From Bryopsis sp. KO-2023 (lineage: Eukaryota > Chlorophyta > Ulvophyceae > Bryopsidales > Bryopsidaceae): a stretch of DNA of 64,000 nt. The DNA is taken from the NCBI GenBank assembly GCA_030272585.1, contig BSYQ01000003.1:6448001-6512000 (forward strand), written 5' to 3'. How positions within the stretch are numbered: position 1 is the stretch's first letter; every line of letters begins with the position of its first letter. Below the pieces are notes generated by a model that saw only the letters and a list, made by a program, of their open reading frames with translations, searched no databases and had not been told where the DNA came from. Made by a program: the position numbers and the translations under genes. This document shows, in pieces, positions 20,267-31,908 of this stretch.

Positions 20267-23200
20267 CTACATTGTCCCGAATTTTTGATTCGATCCGGCA
20301 CGGTTTTCCTTCCCATCACCCTCTTCTGTGGGGGTACCCGTAATGGCATCACTGTCGCATCGCACATTCCCTCCCTTGTCTGACTCCCCAGCCACAGACT
20401 CCTCCGAGACAGACACCTGGACCTCAGCAATCCCACAGAGGTTCGATTCGGTGGCTCGCCTGGAACCCCGCGTTTCGAGAGGCCCTTCCTGCAAATCCAC
20501 CCCACTGTTTCTCGACCATATTTTGGCAGCCGACAGAGCTAGCTCCCCGATCTCCTCTTGACTTAATGACTGAGTGGGGCGCCTGGCTTTGCTGAGAGAT
20601 TTCGCAATCATGGAGGCAGAGTGGAACAGGGGTCCGTGACCTTTTGCGATTTCTTCACGGATGGCATAGGGATCTTGGGAGGAAGCTGATTCCAGCAGCG
20701 AAGGGATCCGGACGAGTTTTCTCAGTGCGGAGAATCCAGGGATGCGATCCAAAGCGGCACGAATGGCATGGGCTCTCTGGGGGGGTTGCTCAACCTCCCT
20801 GGCGATATTGCCCGTGTGCTGAAGATATCTTCCACAGGTTTCCATCTGTGAAGTAAAAGAAATAAACGGACAACAATATTAACTTTTGAAATCAGTGATC
20901 AGATATATATGTTGGAGGGGGGGGGGGCTGGTCATCAGAAGGAGCTAGAAAAACCTAAAATTCAAAACAGCATTGCCCTTCACAACCTCCCCATTTTTTG
21001 GGAGAGGAAATGCCCAACAGCAGCAGCAATTTTCATTCAATAAGCAATCTGGACAATTCTTTTTGGTTTGCTTTGAATTTCAACGAGCACAAGTGTGCAA
21101 ATCCAGAAAACAAAAAAACTTGAAAAATATACAATGCTGTGGATCCCCAACACCGAACCTTCTTCAACAACGGTTGTGACATGACATCCCCATGGGCCGT
21201 TTTAAACATTTTCGCCATCAATCTGGTGAAAAACCTTCGGTCGGTTTCATCGCACTGTGCCAGCCACTGTGCCAGCGCTGCCCTGTCCCTCCAGTTCAAA
21301 ACTCTGAAAATCTGCAGACTGTCCACCTTCTTTTTCAAGTAATAATCGGTATACAGGGCATTCGCAAACTTGGCGAAATGCATTCTGGTGCTGTCGTCGG
21401 TGATGGCCAAGAAATCCACCAGCTCCGGAAATCGATCCACCAATTTTCTCCAGAATTTGGCCACATTTTCCATGGACAAATACGACGTTTCTGACTGGTC
21501 TGACATGTAGTCCTTCAGCATATCTGTCAGTTTATCCCATTCCCGGACGTTTTGTGGGGAGCCCACCAGCGCTTTGCACAGAAATCCAGGGTCGAACGTT
21601 TCCAAGAGCTCATGACTGACCTGTGGGTTCGTTTTTCAAACACACTCACTCATACCCTTAACACTGCCTTTCAGCTAAAAGATAAAACAACAGCACAGGA
21701 ACACTGAGTAATGGGCTCCTGAAATCGCCTGTGAGTACTTACTTTCTTTTTGTGCGTGGCAAATGGAGATGTCGATTCCAGATATTCGGCCTCTTCGATC
21801 GAATCCAGGGACGACGTGGTCCCGTTTATCGTCTTTCTGTGCAAACGCTTCAAAATATACACCTCATATTTATAGATGATCTCCTTGGCAAAAATAACCA
21901 AAAAAACCAACCCCAGCAACGCAATCGCCGACAAAACGATCCATTCCAGAATCTGCCTGTCCTGCCCAGGCAAATTCTCGCTGAAAAACATCAGACCCCC
22001 GAACGTCTCGAACATCAATGCCACCAGAAGGAAGCTGAACAGGATGTCCAGATAGGTATCCACGTACGGGGCGGTGTAGACATGCAACATGAGGGATGCA
22101 TTAGTCAGCACTGCCATCACTCCAGCTTGGAAAGCGGGGCTGTTCATGAACACCAGCACCGCAACGAACGCCAATCTCCTCACGGAAATGACGGCACTCA
22201 TCCAGAAATAGTCTGGCTCGAAACGCCGGTACAGGAAGCCGTACCGGCGAATGTTGGTGGGGTCCGAGAATGATTTATTGGCTCGCATCTTCTGGAGCTG
22301 GTAGCAAATGAAAACCACATAGCCAATGGAGTAGACGAGAATGCCCAGCACAGCAAAACCCATCAGTGTTTTGTGGGATCGCGTTCCACATTCGATGTCT
22401 GGGCTGGCTCCCAGCACCTGCAAAAAATCACACCTTTGGGTTCAATCAGAGATGTCAAAAAACTGCTTGGACAATAAAAATGAAAATACCTGATGGGCCA
22501 ACTCCATCGGTGAACTTTTCTGATCTTGGAGGATGCCACCGTATATGTACATTTATTTGTTTGTACTGTAATTTCAATTTTTTCCACGGGTGTTCAAATT
22601 TGAACACGCGAAATTTTAAATGGCGGAAATGATCACCAGAGAAAAAAATCGAAATTACAGTAAACAAATATAAATTTTACATATAATTGCGTCCGATTTC
22701 CCGAATTGTCTCACCATTGTCCCGCTGATTTCCTCGCATTTGAAAGCATCGAAGCAGTACTTTGTCACTGTGACAAATCTGACAGTCCACCCCCCAAAAA
22801 AAACACATTAGCCGATCCACAGAACAGATATGAACAGATGTTTAGGAAAGGAAATATCACCAGTTTCGTTCCAGCCAGCAAGAAAGGCAGAGGGCATTAG
22901 CGATATGTCAACCTGATTGCAATCACACTTTCGCATTCCTTTGCTTTTTTTTTTTTTGGAAGAAAAGCATGGGGAGAAAAAATGCTAGCAAACAGAACTT
23001 ACGTAACTTCGATGGATGATAAATAGGCAGCAATTGTGCAGTCCCACTTTTCTTTCAGTTGCTGCTTGTTGTCTGGAATGCTTACCATCCAGCCACACAT
23101 CATCGTCACTCCATCCCTGCAAGGGCTGCATTTCCGAAAAATCCAAAAAAAAACCGCCTTTTCAAAAGAAAAAAAAAACAAGCAATGCAAGCTCCAAACC

Positions 23201-26200
23201 TCAAAAATTGGATAATGCACACAAATTGAATGTTCACCAGGTAAACAATTAGGAAAAAAGATCTTCTTGACAATATTTTTTGATTGAAAAAGCCCACTCT
23301 GAATAGAAAAATAGAAGGCAGTCACCAGCGATCAAAACACACAAACACACATCAACCCACTTCTCAAAGAGCACAAAAACGCACCGAAAACAGAATCTCA
23401 AACCCTTTTTTTTTTACCTTTTGGCCCCTTTTTCTTTTTCTTGTGTCACTTTCATGGCAACCCAGGAAGCCAGATATCCAATCGAAGCCATCCAACCCAT
23501 CACCAAAGGCAGCAGCAACTGCACATACAGGTTGTGCGAAAAATTCCATTCCAACATGCACGTCGGCTCCAAAATATCCACATCGAAATCCAAGATATTC
23601 GCAATGCCAAAAACCGTTTCCAAATTGGTGGGCCACCTCAAGCCCACGTCACCAATAATGTTAGCCAATTGGGCAAAGCCCAAAACCATGTCCAGGGAAG
23701 CCACGTTTCCAGAAATGACCACGTTCAGCATGTACCACACCACCATGAGGAAAACGATGCACAATATGATCTTGAAGTTCGATATGCATTCGATGCATTG
23801 CTCCAGAATCTGAAAATAGCCATCTTTGCAATCGGCACACAACCTTCGGGTTTTCGATATTCGCATCCCCACATGCACCACAACACCACAACTGATCAGC
23901 ACGATTTCCACAAAAAATATCAACATGTGAAAACCCCCGATTGAGAAGAGGGCACGGAGAAAAATATATACACACTAACCCTGAATCTTACGCTTGGTTT
24001 GGGGAACTTTTCAATGCAAGCCGATTTTTTTTTGGCAAAAGGGAATTGCTTGAGATGCGACACGATCGATTGATTGCCTATCATCCAACTCTATAACACA
24101 TAGTGTAGTGCCTGCAATTCGGTAAACAGTGGATTACCTTCCTGTGTAGCCTTTTGCGCACTCGATCTTTTCTCCTCCCAGGCAATTCGAAGCAGGATCG
24201 CATTCGTACACACTCGACCTCAGCTCCAAACTCGTCCAATGGCCCTCATTAGGGATTGGCAAGGCATCACCTCCGGCACAGTAAGCCCTGTAGAAAGAGG
24301 AACCTTGAAAGCTTGATTGGCGAAGAATGCAAATTGAAGACACAAGAGGTGGCTGTGGTGAATATTTTCTGTGCCGATCAGATGTTGAAAAGAAAAACCC
24401 GCAGCAGCTGGAGCAACCCTTGGTCGAATATTAAACCCCAAGCGAAAATATTAGGGATTTGGACCGTCTTTATTTATTAGTTGGGAATAAAATTGATAGA
24501 TAAACCAACAGCTCCACCACCAAAACCACCACATACCCTTTCGGACATGGTAAGCAAGGTTGCCCAGCTTCTCCTTCCGGATGATAAAAATTCTCTCTGC
24601 AAACGCACTCCTCGATCGACACAGCCCCTCTGTCCAAAACGTGTGTGCCCTCGGGACATGCCTTGCATTCCTTCTGGCCAGGCTCATCCACCCACTCCAC
24701 CAAATTGCAGCTGTCACAGTGCGCCCGATTCATCTTCCTGGACACTTTCCCAGGGGGGCAGGGAATGCAAGGGTCGAACTCGTCTGGGCCCACGTAATAG
24801 CCAGCAAAGCAATCTTTAATGTACGGATTGCTGGCCGGCATCTTTATTGCTGCACTTGCGTATTCCAGAGGCAAAACCACATCCAGTCTGAAAGGTCGAG
24901 TTTCGTTCGAAGCAGGGGGAGGCCAGAGTTTCCTCACTTGCGTGGTTACTGGAACTGCCCCGACGTTTTTCCTTCTCCTGTCGAATTTGATGTGACCTGA
25001 GACAGTCATAACGTCCACATCCTCCAATGCCCGTCTGATTCTTTCGTAACCAGGGATGGCCTTTCCATCGCTACAGCTCAGTGCGGTTTCATTGTGGAGG
25101 AGATGGAAGTGGCTGGTGGTGGATGCAAGGGCTGGGGTTTGAGTGAAGTTGCAACGCATAGCTACGTCTCGAATGGCAGTGACCAGAATCAAACCGCTGG
25201 AAACTGCTGCTACGCTGTCGTATGTCGGCTCTTCGGTGGTGTTGAAAAACGCTTTATATTGTACCCTTGAAAAACAAGGATTCACTTTTTCAAAAAAGAA
25301 AAAAAAAGTATGGAAAAGGAAAAGAAAATGAAAATACACGGATCATTTCTTCTACTCAGTGCTGTGTTTTACAATATACCAACAAAAAAATAGAAAAATA
25401 GTCAAGTGTAATACCTCATATTCTAAGAAAACAAATGCTTGTGAACAAAACCAGGTCTCCTTCTGGTTGGGGGTGAAAAAAAAAGGGATTCAAAATTCGA
25501 CACTGCTCGTGTCCAGAAATTTATTTCTGGAAGGATCAGATCATCTGAATCATTGCAATAGAAAAACAACCACCATAAGTCAGTTTAATTTGACTTTGCA
25601 ATGGGGATCGTTTTACCTGAATCTTTTCAAATTCTTAAAAAAGTTGTCTCTCAGTTTCATTTTCGGGTGCCAGTGCGTGGCGCTCAGAATATCTCTGACA
25701 TGCGTGAGGGGGAATTTGTCCAGCCACTCTTCTCTGCCAGGTCCATCCGTCAGAAACAAGGATTTGAGGGGATACCTACACAGCCAACCCTTGCTGATTC
25801 AGCATTTCCAATGTTTTTACACAATTTAATTTCCTGTAGCCGATTAACAAGGGCACCATGTGTTCATTATCCATTCCAGCGAAACCGGTGGCACATCGCA
25901 TCATCCAAAAAACCTGACATGATTCACAGTGGGTGTGAATTGGGAACAGATTTCATGCGAGCGTTTCGACGGGGAAGCGATCCGAGGTCCGAAACAAAAA
26001 TTGACGGGATTCCATATCACGTGGCCCTGCTCACTGTATTTCGTGCAAAGCCGCAACCAGCATCGCGCCGTCTCCTCCCCGCAAGCACGCGACGACTCCC
26101 TCCACTTCCCGATCGCGCGCGTCCTGCGCGAACTGCAAGAAAGTGGTCTTGTTCCCGGAGTCGGTCTCGTTGCATTGCTTCTCCAACACCAGCTCCACAC

Positions 26201-26852
26201 CCTCCTGCACCTCTTGCAACTCCTGCGTCAGCTCGGCGACCGGCGAACACGCCATTCTTGCGAACTTGTCCGTCGACGAGTTTATTAACGCCAGCCGTCG
26301 CAATCCTTTCAACGCCATCGAGCGAACGGTGGGCGCGGGGAATTCTCGGACGCTCGGCGTCACGCCGAACACGTATTTTCGCGCCCAGCGAAAATTCTCC
26401 TCCTCGTCCGTGCAGCACTGCACGTTGACGAGGTGGGATTCTCCTGCTAGCCGAGTTTCTATGGAAGTGAACGGGGGTTTCGACCCAAACAAAAAGTCGA
26501 TCTTTCCCTCTCCCAATAGACCGAGCAGTCCGCGTTCGTGCTCCGTCTCGTCGTCGCCATTATCCCGTACAGCCATATCAAATGTCAAGAAAGAATCCTC
26601 TCCGTCCAACCAGCGAACGCCCATCCCCTTCCCTTCGTTCGCCGAGTTCACAAAGTTCGCAAGGAAATCGTAACCCCTTCTTATGTGATTCATTGCTTCC
26701 CCGGATCCCAAAACCGCACCCACGCGAAGCTCCAGCGCCTCCTTTTCCGCTTTCCGCTCGCTGAGCGCCCGCACTGCAAAGACGCATCTCTCCCCCACCG
26801 AAAAGATAAAGAAACATAACGCCAACGCCGCGAAAACTCTATTGTGATACAT
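20267..26852 (-). CDS. Receptor-like membrane protein: PBP-type ligand domain, ephrin-like Cys-rich repeats, multi-pass membrane region (11 exons)
   Basis: Exons, from the start: 26852-26035, 25775-25617, 25265-24537, 24287-24138, 23843-23418, 23298-23200, 23125-23003, 22778-22715, 22417-21743, 21620-21159, 20845-20267; 1427 aa. A signal peptide (MYHNRVFAALALCFFIF) precedes a region like type I periplasmic-binding/ANF receptor domains (about 35-475, with LFLTDGPG and LSATHWHP). Next come cysteine-rich repeats of the ephrin-receptor-like type (about 476-645, with CIPCPPG and CKACPEGTH), about seven hydrophobic helices (about 650-1060, including FRRFEPDYFWMSAVISVRR-like sequence), and a ~350-residue cytoplasmic tail. 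Large proteins of this layout are common in algae and oomycetes. The ligand is unknown. A sensory or transport role at the plasma membrane is inference. Exon 7 has an alternative 5' edge at 23116. Introns 1-7 are all phase 2. Confidence 0.87.
22542..22685. mobile_element. MITE-like element in a receptor-gene intron
   Basis: The element starts tatatgtac and ends acatata. Its ~45-bp ends are imperfect inverted repeats: left tgtactgtaatttcaatttt, and right, read backwards, tttactgtaatttcgatttt. It contains an 18-bp perfect palindrome (gtgttcaaatttgaacac) just left of its centre. It lies wholly within the intron between exons 8 and 9. A TA target duplication is possible. There is no coding capacity. 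Confidence 0.6.
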
Positions 26853-27465
26853 TTTCGTGTGAAACTGAGGGGGCTAATCCTCGTCACGCTCGCTACACCG
26901 GGAGGCTGCGAAAGCCAGGCGTCATAACAAGCGCTCCTTAAAAAACGTGGAGAGTCTGGGTTCCCCCCCTGCGACCACTGCACACCACCGACTGGCGCGC
27001 TTCTTTGCAGTCGGGCATTGTGGTCACGCGACGCGACCAGTGACGATATTTCCCTCGTTCCGATTAGTAGTCTTTTCCCCTCCGGAAGAAAATTTTGTGT
27101 GTGTGGATTGTGGCAACGAGGGTGGTTCGTGATTCGCCGCCTTCTGAGGTCACTTTTTTTCGTTCCGACGTCGGGGGAATATCCATTACCTGGATGGAAA
27201 ATGGGTCGGTGGACGAAAGTTGTTTTCGATCAACAAGTGGTGGTGTTGCGGTAAGGATACGAGCCAACGATGAAGGTTTTTGTTTGGTTTTTGTTTTTGT
27301 TTTCCGAATGATGACCCGCTGCTCACTTTTTTTTTTTGCACTGGTGCATGGTACCATGAGTAGGTTTTCTAACCCTGGAGGCAGTATGCGTACTGATGGC
27401 ACCAGTTGGATTGTCACGTGACTTGGTTTTTTGTTGGGTAGAAGTGGAACTGAATGGATGGCTCT
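26853..27465. other. Intergenic between the receptor-like gene and the PAT-like element
   Basis: No ORF resembling a known protein. The part next to 26852 should hold the promoter of the minus-strand receptor gene. I see no clear TATA box. Confidence 0.5.
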
Positions 27466-27596
27466 ACTTGGTGACGTTAGTCACCGTTATTATCAGTTAA
27501 ACAGTTCGTATGGGTGGGTGTTTTGGTTGACCATTGCTGGCACCTGTCCAGTTAGTACTTAGAGAGCAGATGCAGTTGAGCATTTGTATTTTCTTC
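27466..27596 (+). repeat. Split direct repeat A1
   Basis: 131 bp starting acttggtgacgttagtcacc and ending ttttcttc, matched by A2 at 31717-31847. Near the tip is the inverted repeat ggtgac-gtta-gtcacc (27470-27485). Confidence 0.95.
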
Positions 27597-27661
27597 TTTC
27601 GTCGTCTCTGAAAGACCACCTTGCCCAGAAGTCGGGCGCACCCCTTCGGGGAGTATTCTGC

Positions 27662-28372
27662 ATGGACAGAATTTCCGCAGACCTTGTCGAACTTTGTCTT
27701 CGTCTCACTGGTGAACGCCCCACGCGTCCAGTGCAAACCTATTTTTTGGAAAACCCTGCGCACATTGCGCACGTTGCTGGTCGGAACCCTGTCCCTCGTC
27801 CAGTGGGCGTGGAGTTCGGACGTTGGTTCGACATCACCGACACCACACCAGGAGCTCGTTTGGCGTCGCAATTGAAGGACGCCCCAGGCTTCCTTCAGGA
27901 ATATATTTCGTGGGCACCCACTGTATCTCTGCTGTTCGACTGGACAGCCAGGTTCGCCTCGCTGGTTGCGCATGACAACACGCACCCCAGTCTCAAGGAA
28001 GCCCTCTATCCTTTCCTCGCTGCTCTCTACCAAATCATTGAGTTGCAAACAACCCTGGTCAAAGTGCGTCAAACCCAAGCACAATACGCCAACACAGCTC
28101 ACGCAGGCTACTGGAAAGTCTTGCAGACGAACCTCAGGCTCCAACACCACCTGGGCGAATTCGACAGCGCCCTCTCCAGGGAAACGTTTGACAAACTCAA
28201 AAAGGACCTCCTGGCTCAGCAACTCAAGCAGCTCGCCAAGGACGCCAACAAGTCGGGAAATCAGCGCGGCTCAGGAAACGGAAACAGAGGCTACCAGGGT
28301 CAAAACAGTCAACAGGGTCAACAGGGTCAACAGTCGGGTCAGTCGTCGAAGCGCGGGCCCAAGACAGAATAG
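27662..28372 (+). CDS. Gag-like ORF1 of the PAT-like element
   Basis: 236 aa from the first ATG after repeat A1 (MDRISADLVELCLRL). The frame is open further upstream, but only from a TTG. The N-terminal two thirds are helical (for example YPFLAALYQIIELQTTLVKV) and the tail is Gln/Gly/Asn-rich (QGQNSQQGQQGQQ). There is no zinc knuckle, as is usual for DIRS-order ORF1. Identification rests on position, because ORF1 proteins of these elements are poorly conserved. The downstream RT frame is +1 relative to this one. Confidence 0.7.
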   Translation: MDRISADLVELCLRLTGERPTRPVQTYFLENPAHIAHVAGRNPVPRPVGVEFGRWFDITDTTPGARLASQLKDAPGFLQEYISWAPTVSLLFDWTARFASLVAHDNTHPSLKEALYPFLAALYQIIELQTTLVKVRQTQAQYANTAHAGYWKVLQTNLRLQHHLGEFDSALSRETFDKLKKDLLAQQLKQLAKDANKSGNQRGSGNGNRGYQGQNSQQGQQGQQSGQSSKRGPKTE

Positions 28373-28373
28373 T

Positions 28374-30500
28374 CCGTCAGAATGGCTCCAGACTCGCCCA
28401 AACGCACTCTACCACAGGGTGCGCGCGTCGTTGGCGACTTGGAGGCGCATCAACGCGCCACGCAAGGTCATGAATTGGATTTCCCGAGGTATTCGACTCC
28501 CATGGGTCAACCGCCCGCCACCTCCCTTTTTTCATGGGGCCTTTCGGGTCCCAGAGGAGAAGGCGACCGCGTGGAAAGCATCGATCCAGGACTACCTACA
28601 GAAGGGCGCGATCAAGGAAATCCCTTTCTCGGAAGCGACTCACCTTTCTCGTTGTTTCCTCGTCCCCAAACAGAATTCGACGGCGTGGCGGCTGATCGTG
28701 GATTTGCGTCACGTCAACTCATACATCGAGAAGCGGCCGATCAAGTACGACTCCCTGCGTCAATTTTCTCATCAACTCAAACGCGGGATGTACCTCCTCC
28801 AGTTCGACCTCCAGGATGCGTACCATATACTACACATCCAACCCCAGGACGCCAAGGTACTGCAGTTTTCGGCGATCATGCCCAACGAGTCACAACCTCG
28901 GGCCTATCAATGCATCGCCCTCCCGTTTGGGCTATCAGTCAGCCCTTACTACTACGTGACCACTATGAAACCCGTCACGAGGTTCCTACGCAGCCCCCAG
29001 GACGCTACGAATCACACGATTCCGGCCTCTTTCCTTGGAGCACTACACCAAGAAAACGCCCTGCACGATTTCTGGAGATGGAACCCTACCACGGCACAGA
29101 TCCCCTACATAGACGATTTTCTGGTGGCGCAAGAGCGATTCAAGGATCTCCAACGCTGGGGATCCCTCGCTCGTCGGATTTTGGATCTCCTTGGATTGAA
29201 GGTACAGGAGGCCAAGAGCGACTGGACCCCCAAGCAACAACGCGAGCACCTCGGGATCGTGATCGATACCCAACGTGGAATTTTTTTGGTTCCTCCTCGT
29301 CAGTGGGAGAAGATTCTCTGTTTGGGTCGCGAGCTCCTCAATATGCATCGAGAGGGCCGCAAGATCCCAATACGCATGGTGGCGCGCTTTTGTGGAAAAT
29401 GTCAGTCCCTGTCACTGGCTATTCCTCACACTCCAGTTTTTCTAATCCCACTGCACCAACTGATCGCCCACAAGAAATCATGGTCGGATCGCATGCGTTT
29501 GGATGGGGACTCGGTGGAGGCGCTGAAGCTGTGGCTCACTTTACCTCGTCGGTGGCGCAGCAGAGTTTGGTACCCGGATTTATGTCCTCTGATGGGGGAT
29601 CTCGCGACAGACGCGTCCAATATTGGCTGGGGAGCGACCCTCAAGCTCACACATCCTCAGGCGCAGCGGATTCACTCTTCGGCTATGGCACAGAGCTCGG
29701 ACAGGATGTTTATCGCCCGGGGATTTTGGGATTGCCAGGACCAACTCCTCCACATCAACGTGAAGGAGTTCAAGGCTTTGCGACTCGCCCTCAAGGCTTT
29801 CGCTCAGCTCAATCTATTTCCGGTGACGCACCCCACAGAGCACAACCAATTTATCCGTTTACTGACCACAGTGGATTCCACAGTTGTTTACCACCTCCTC
29901 CGCCGAGGTCACACATTGGCCCCTGCGCTGAAGCGCGAACTACAGTCGGTTGTTTGGATGGCTCACTCTCTCGGAATCCTTCTCCAACCAGTTTGGATCC
30001 CGTCCCACGAGAATGTCCTCCCGGACCGCCTATCCCGCGATCTGCTGGGGCCCCCGATGCTGACATCGCAAGAGAAGTTGCATCCATCCCTCTTTCAACA
30101 GGCACAACGCCAACTGGGGATGATCACAACAATCGACAGATTTGCGTCCTACCTCAACACGCAGCTCCCACGCTTCAACAGTTTGGAGATCGAACCCTAC
30201 ACGGAAGGAGTGGACGCCTTTCTACAGACGAACTGGCGGTCGGAGGTCAACTGGATGAACCCGCCTTGGAGTGCCCTCCCCAAGCTGATAGGATTTCTCA
30301 GCCGCGACAAGCTGATCCGGGGATTGCTGGTCACACCATTTTGGCCCCACTCGACCTGGTTCCGTATGCTGAGCAACATGGCAGTCAAGCGATGGATGAT
30401 CAAGGCACGTCGGGTCCAGTTTGTGCCCCCTCGTCAATCTCCATCCCAGTGGGATCTGATCGTCTGGGCAGTCGGACGACCTCTGAAGCCACGGAACTAA
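28374..30500 (+). CDS. Reverse transcriptase / RNase H / adenine-methyltransferase-like polyprotein of the PAT-like element
   Basis: The frame is open from 27966, but recognisable sequence starts just after the Gag stop (RVRASLATWRRI, then WISRGIRLPW, typical of DIRS-order RT). RT motifs follow (LIVDLRHVN, FDLQDAYHIL, PFGLSVSPYYY, YIDDFLVA), then RNase H (ATDASNIGWG, LHINVKEFKALRLAL, LPDRLSR) and a Dam-like methyltransferase remnant with an NPPW motif (NWMNPPWSALPKLIGFL). No ATG precedes the RT in a convincing place, so expression probably needs a +1 frameshift from ORF1 or internal initiation; the start given is approximate. No stops interrupt it. Confidence 0.9.
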   Translation, partial: PSEWLQTRPNALYHRVRASLATWRRINAPRKVMNWISRGIRLPWVNRPPPPFFHGAFRVPEEKATAWKASIQDYLQKGAIKEIPFSEATHLSRCFLVPKQNSTAWRLIVDLRHVNSYIEKRPIKYDSLRQFSHQLKRGMYLLQFDLQDAYHILHIQPQDAKVLQFSAIMPNESQPRAYQCIALPFGLSVSPYYYVTTMKPVTRFLRSPQDATNHTIPASFLGALHQENALHDFWRWNPTTAQIPYIDDFLVAQERFKDLQRWGSLARRILDLLGLKVQEAKSDWTPKQQREHLGIVIDTQRGIFLVPPRQWEKILCLGRELLNMHREGRKIPIRMVARFCGKCQSLSLAIPHTPVFLIPLHQLIAHKKSWSDRMRLDGDSVEALKLWLTLPRRWRSRVWYPDLCPLMGDLATDASNIGWGATLKLTHPQAQRIHSSAMAQSSDRMFIARGFWDCQDQLLHINVKEFKALRLALKAFAQLNLFPVTHPTEHNQFIRLLTTVDSTVVYHLLRRGHTLAPALKRELQSVVWMAHSLGILLQPVWIPSHENVLPDRLSRDLLGPPMLTSQEKLHPSLFQQAQRQLGMITTIDRFASYLNTQLPRFNSLEIEPYTEGVDAFLQTNWRSEVNWMNPPWSALPKLIGFLSRDKLIRGLLVTPFWPHSTWFRMLSNMAVKRWMIKARRVQFVPPRQSPSQWDLIVWAVGRPLKPRN

Positions 30501-30550
30501 GTGACGACACCTACTCAGCGGAGGAGGCTCTCTGGTTGCAGACATCTGTG

Positions 30551-31531
30551 ATGGATTCGTCTGCCAATCCCATGGACATCTGTCGGAAATTCGCTAAGTT
30601 CCGCATATTTTGCGCGGACACACGTCGCCAGGCTTTCCCTGCATCCAAGGCTGCGATCTACATGTACCTGAGACATTTGAGAGAATCGGGGATCAAGAGC
30701 TCGTCGGGTCGCACATACCTCTCGGCCATCTCGACATATCACCAGATCCATGGCCTCCACAATTTTTCCGCCCATGACGCTCTCACCAAGAGACTGTTTC
30801 GTGCTTGGGAGAATAACACCCCGGTGGACGCTTTCTCCCCACAGGAGAGAGACGTTCCGGTTCCAGTGTTTTGGGCTATTTTGGATGTGGGAATCACCTC
30901 GTCGGAGTTGAAGATTGTACGCGCGGCAGTTGAGACATGCCTCGCCTACGTATTTTTCTCGCGCAGCTCGTCGCATCACAAGATGCTCGTGGGGGATCTG
31001 CGGTGGGATCAGACCAATATTTCGTTTCAGGAACGACATTTCAAAGGAAAGACGGCACAGACACAACGGATGAGGCAACGAACATTTGATGCGCGTGGAG
31101 TTCCCAGTTTGATTACGCTGCTGGGTTTATATCGACAACACATGATTTCCGAATGGGGAGGCACCTGGCCTGATTCGGCGTCATTCTGGCAACTACCACA
31201 GGAAGCGCAACCTACAGCCGTGGGCATCTCGAAGATGTTCACTTTTCTCAAGGACTCGACACCATCCATTTGGCCCCCGGGTGACTGGCGGCACCACGAT
31301 CTCCGCGCAGGAGGAGCTAGCAGCATGCTGGCATTGGGAATCGACGAGGATAAGGTGAAGTCGTGGGGAGGTTGGTCTCTCAGAAGCACGGCGTTTACTC
31401 GCTACATTAACCCCAGTCGCATTCCCACTGCGGGTGATTTTCGTTTGTTTGGCTGGTTACTCATGGGGGGACAGGATTTTATGGCTAGGCTGGGCCATTT
31501 ATTTTCGTCAGTTCCGGATCCAGGGGTGTGA
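30551..31531 (+). CDS. Tyrosine recombinase (YR) of the PAT-like element
   Basis: 326 aa from the ATG at 30551 (MDSSANPMDICRKF). This is a phage-integrase-type recombinase: an N-terminal SAM-like helical part (YLRHLRESGIKSSSGRTYLS), then a catalytic part with a first Arg region (AYVFFSRSSSHHKM), an HDLRAGG box and a final tyrosine in STAFTRYI. It would integrate the circular cDNA without an integrase of the DDE type. The same frame is open without a stop from 28382, across the whole RT region, so the true start could lie further upstream. Confidence 0.92.
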   Translation: MDSSANPMDICRKFAKFRIFCADTRRQAFPASKAAIYMYLRHLRESGIKSSSGRTYLSAISTYHQIHGLHNFSAHDALTKRLFRAWENNTPVDAFSPQERDVPVPVFWAILDVGITSSELKIVRAAVETCLAYVFFSRSSSHHKMLVGDLRWDQTNISFQERHFKGKTAQTQRMRQRTFDARGVPSLITLLGLYRQHMISEWGGTWPDSASFWQLPQEAQPTAVGISKMFTFLKDSTPSIWPPGDWRHHDLRAGGASSMLALGIDEDKVKSWGGWSLRSTAFTRYINPSRIPTAGDFRLFGWLLMGGQDFMARLGHLFSSVPDPGV

Positions 31532-31651
31532 TTTTCTCTTTTTTTTCATGTGAGGTCCAGTTCTCGGGTGTTGTATGCTGGGGACATTGGTTTTTTTTTT
31601 CGGGACAAACATGATTTTGGGGTCTTTCAGTGACTCCGGTTTTTGATGATG

Positions 31652-31716
31652 GGCAATTGTATGCTCAAGTGGTTGCTCTCAGGGTTGGGAGTATCGATCT
31701 GTGGGTTTCGGATAAT
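31652..31716 (+). repeat. Split direct repeat B1
   Basis: 65 bp starting ggcaattgtatgctcaag and ending ttcggataat, matched by B2. It abuts A2 directly. Confidence 0.95.
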
Positions 31717-31847
31717 ACTTGGTGACGTTAGTCACCGTTATTATCAGTTAAACAGTTCGTATGGGTGGGTGTTTTGGTTGACCATTGCTGGCACCTGTCC
31801 AGTTAGTACTTAGAGAGCAGATGCAGTTGAGCATTTGTATTTTCTTC
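31717..31847 (+). repeat. Split direct repeat A2
   Basis: Second copy of the 131-bp A repeat, directly joined to B1. Confidence 0.95.
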
Positions 31848-31908
31848 CCCACCCTGGCCCACCCTGTTATGTGAACACGTGTTTGATTGTAAGAGATGAA
31901 AGTTGAAT

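Noticed and set aside
25901..26200. Minus-strand ORF of 99 codons overlapping receptor exon 1
   Set aside because: It is in another frame of exon 1 and intron 1. Joining 26035 to 25775 gives a continuous ligand-domain sequence instead.
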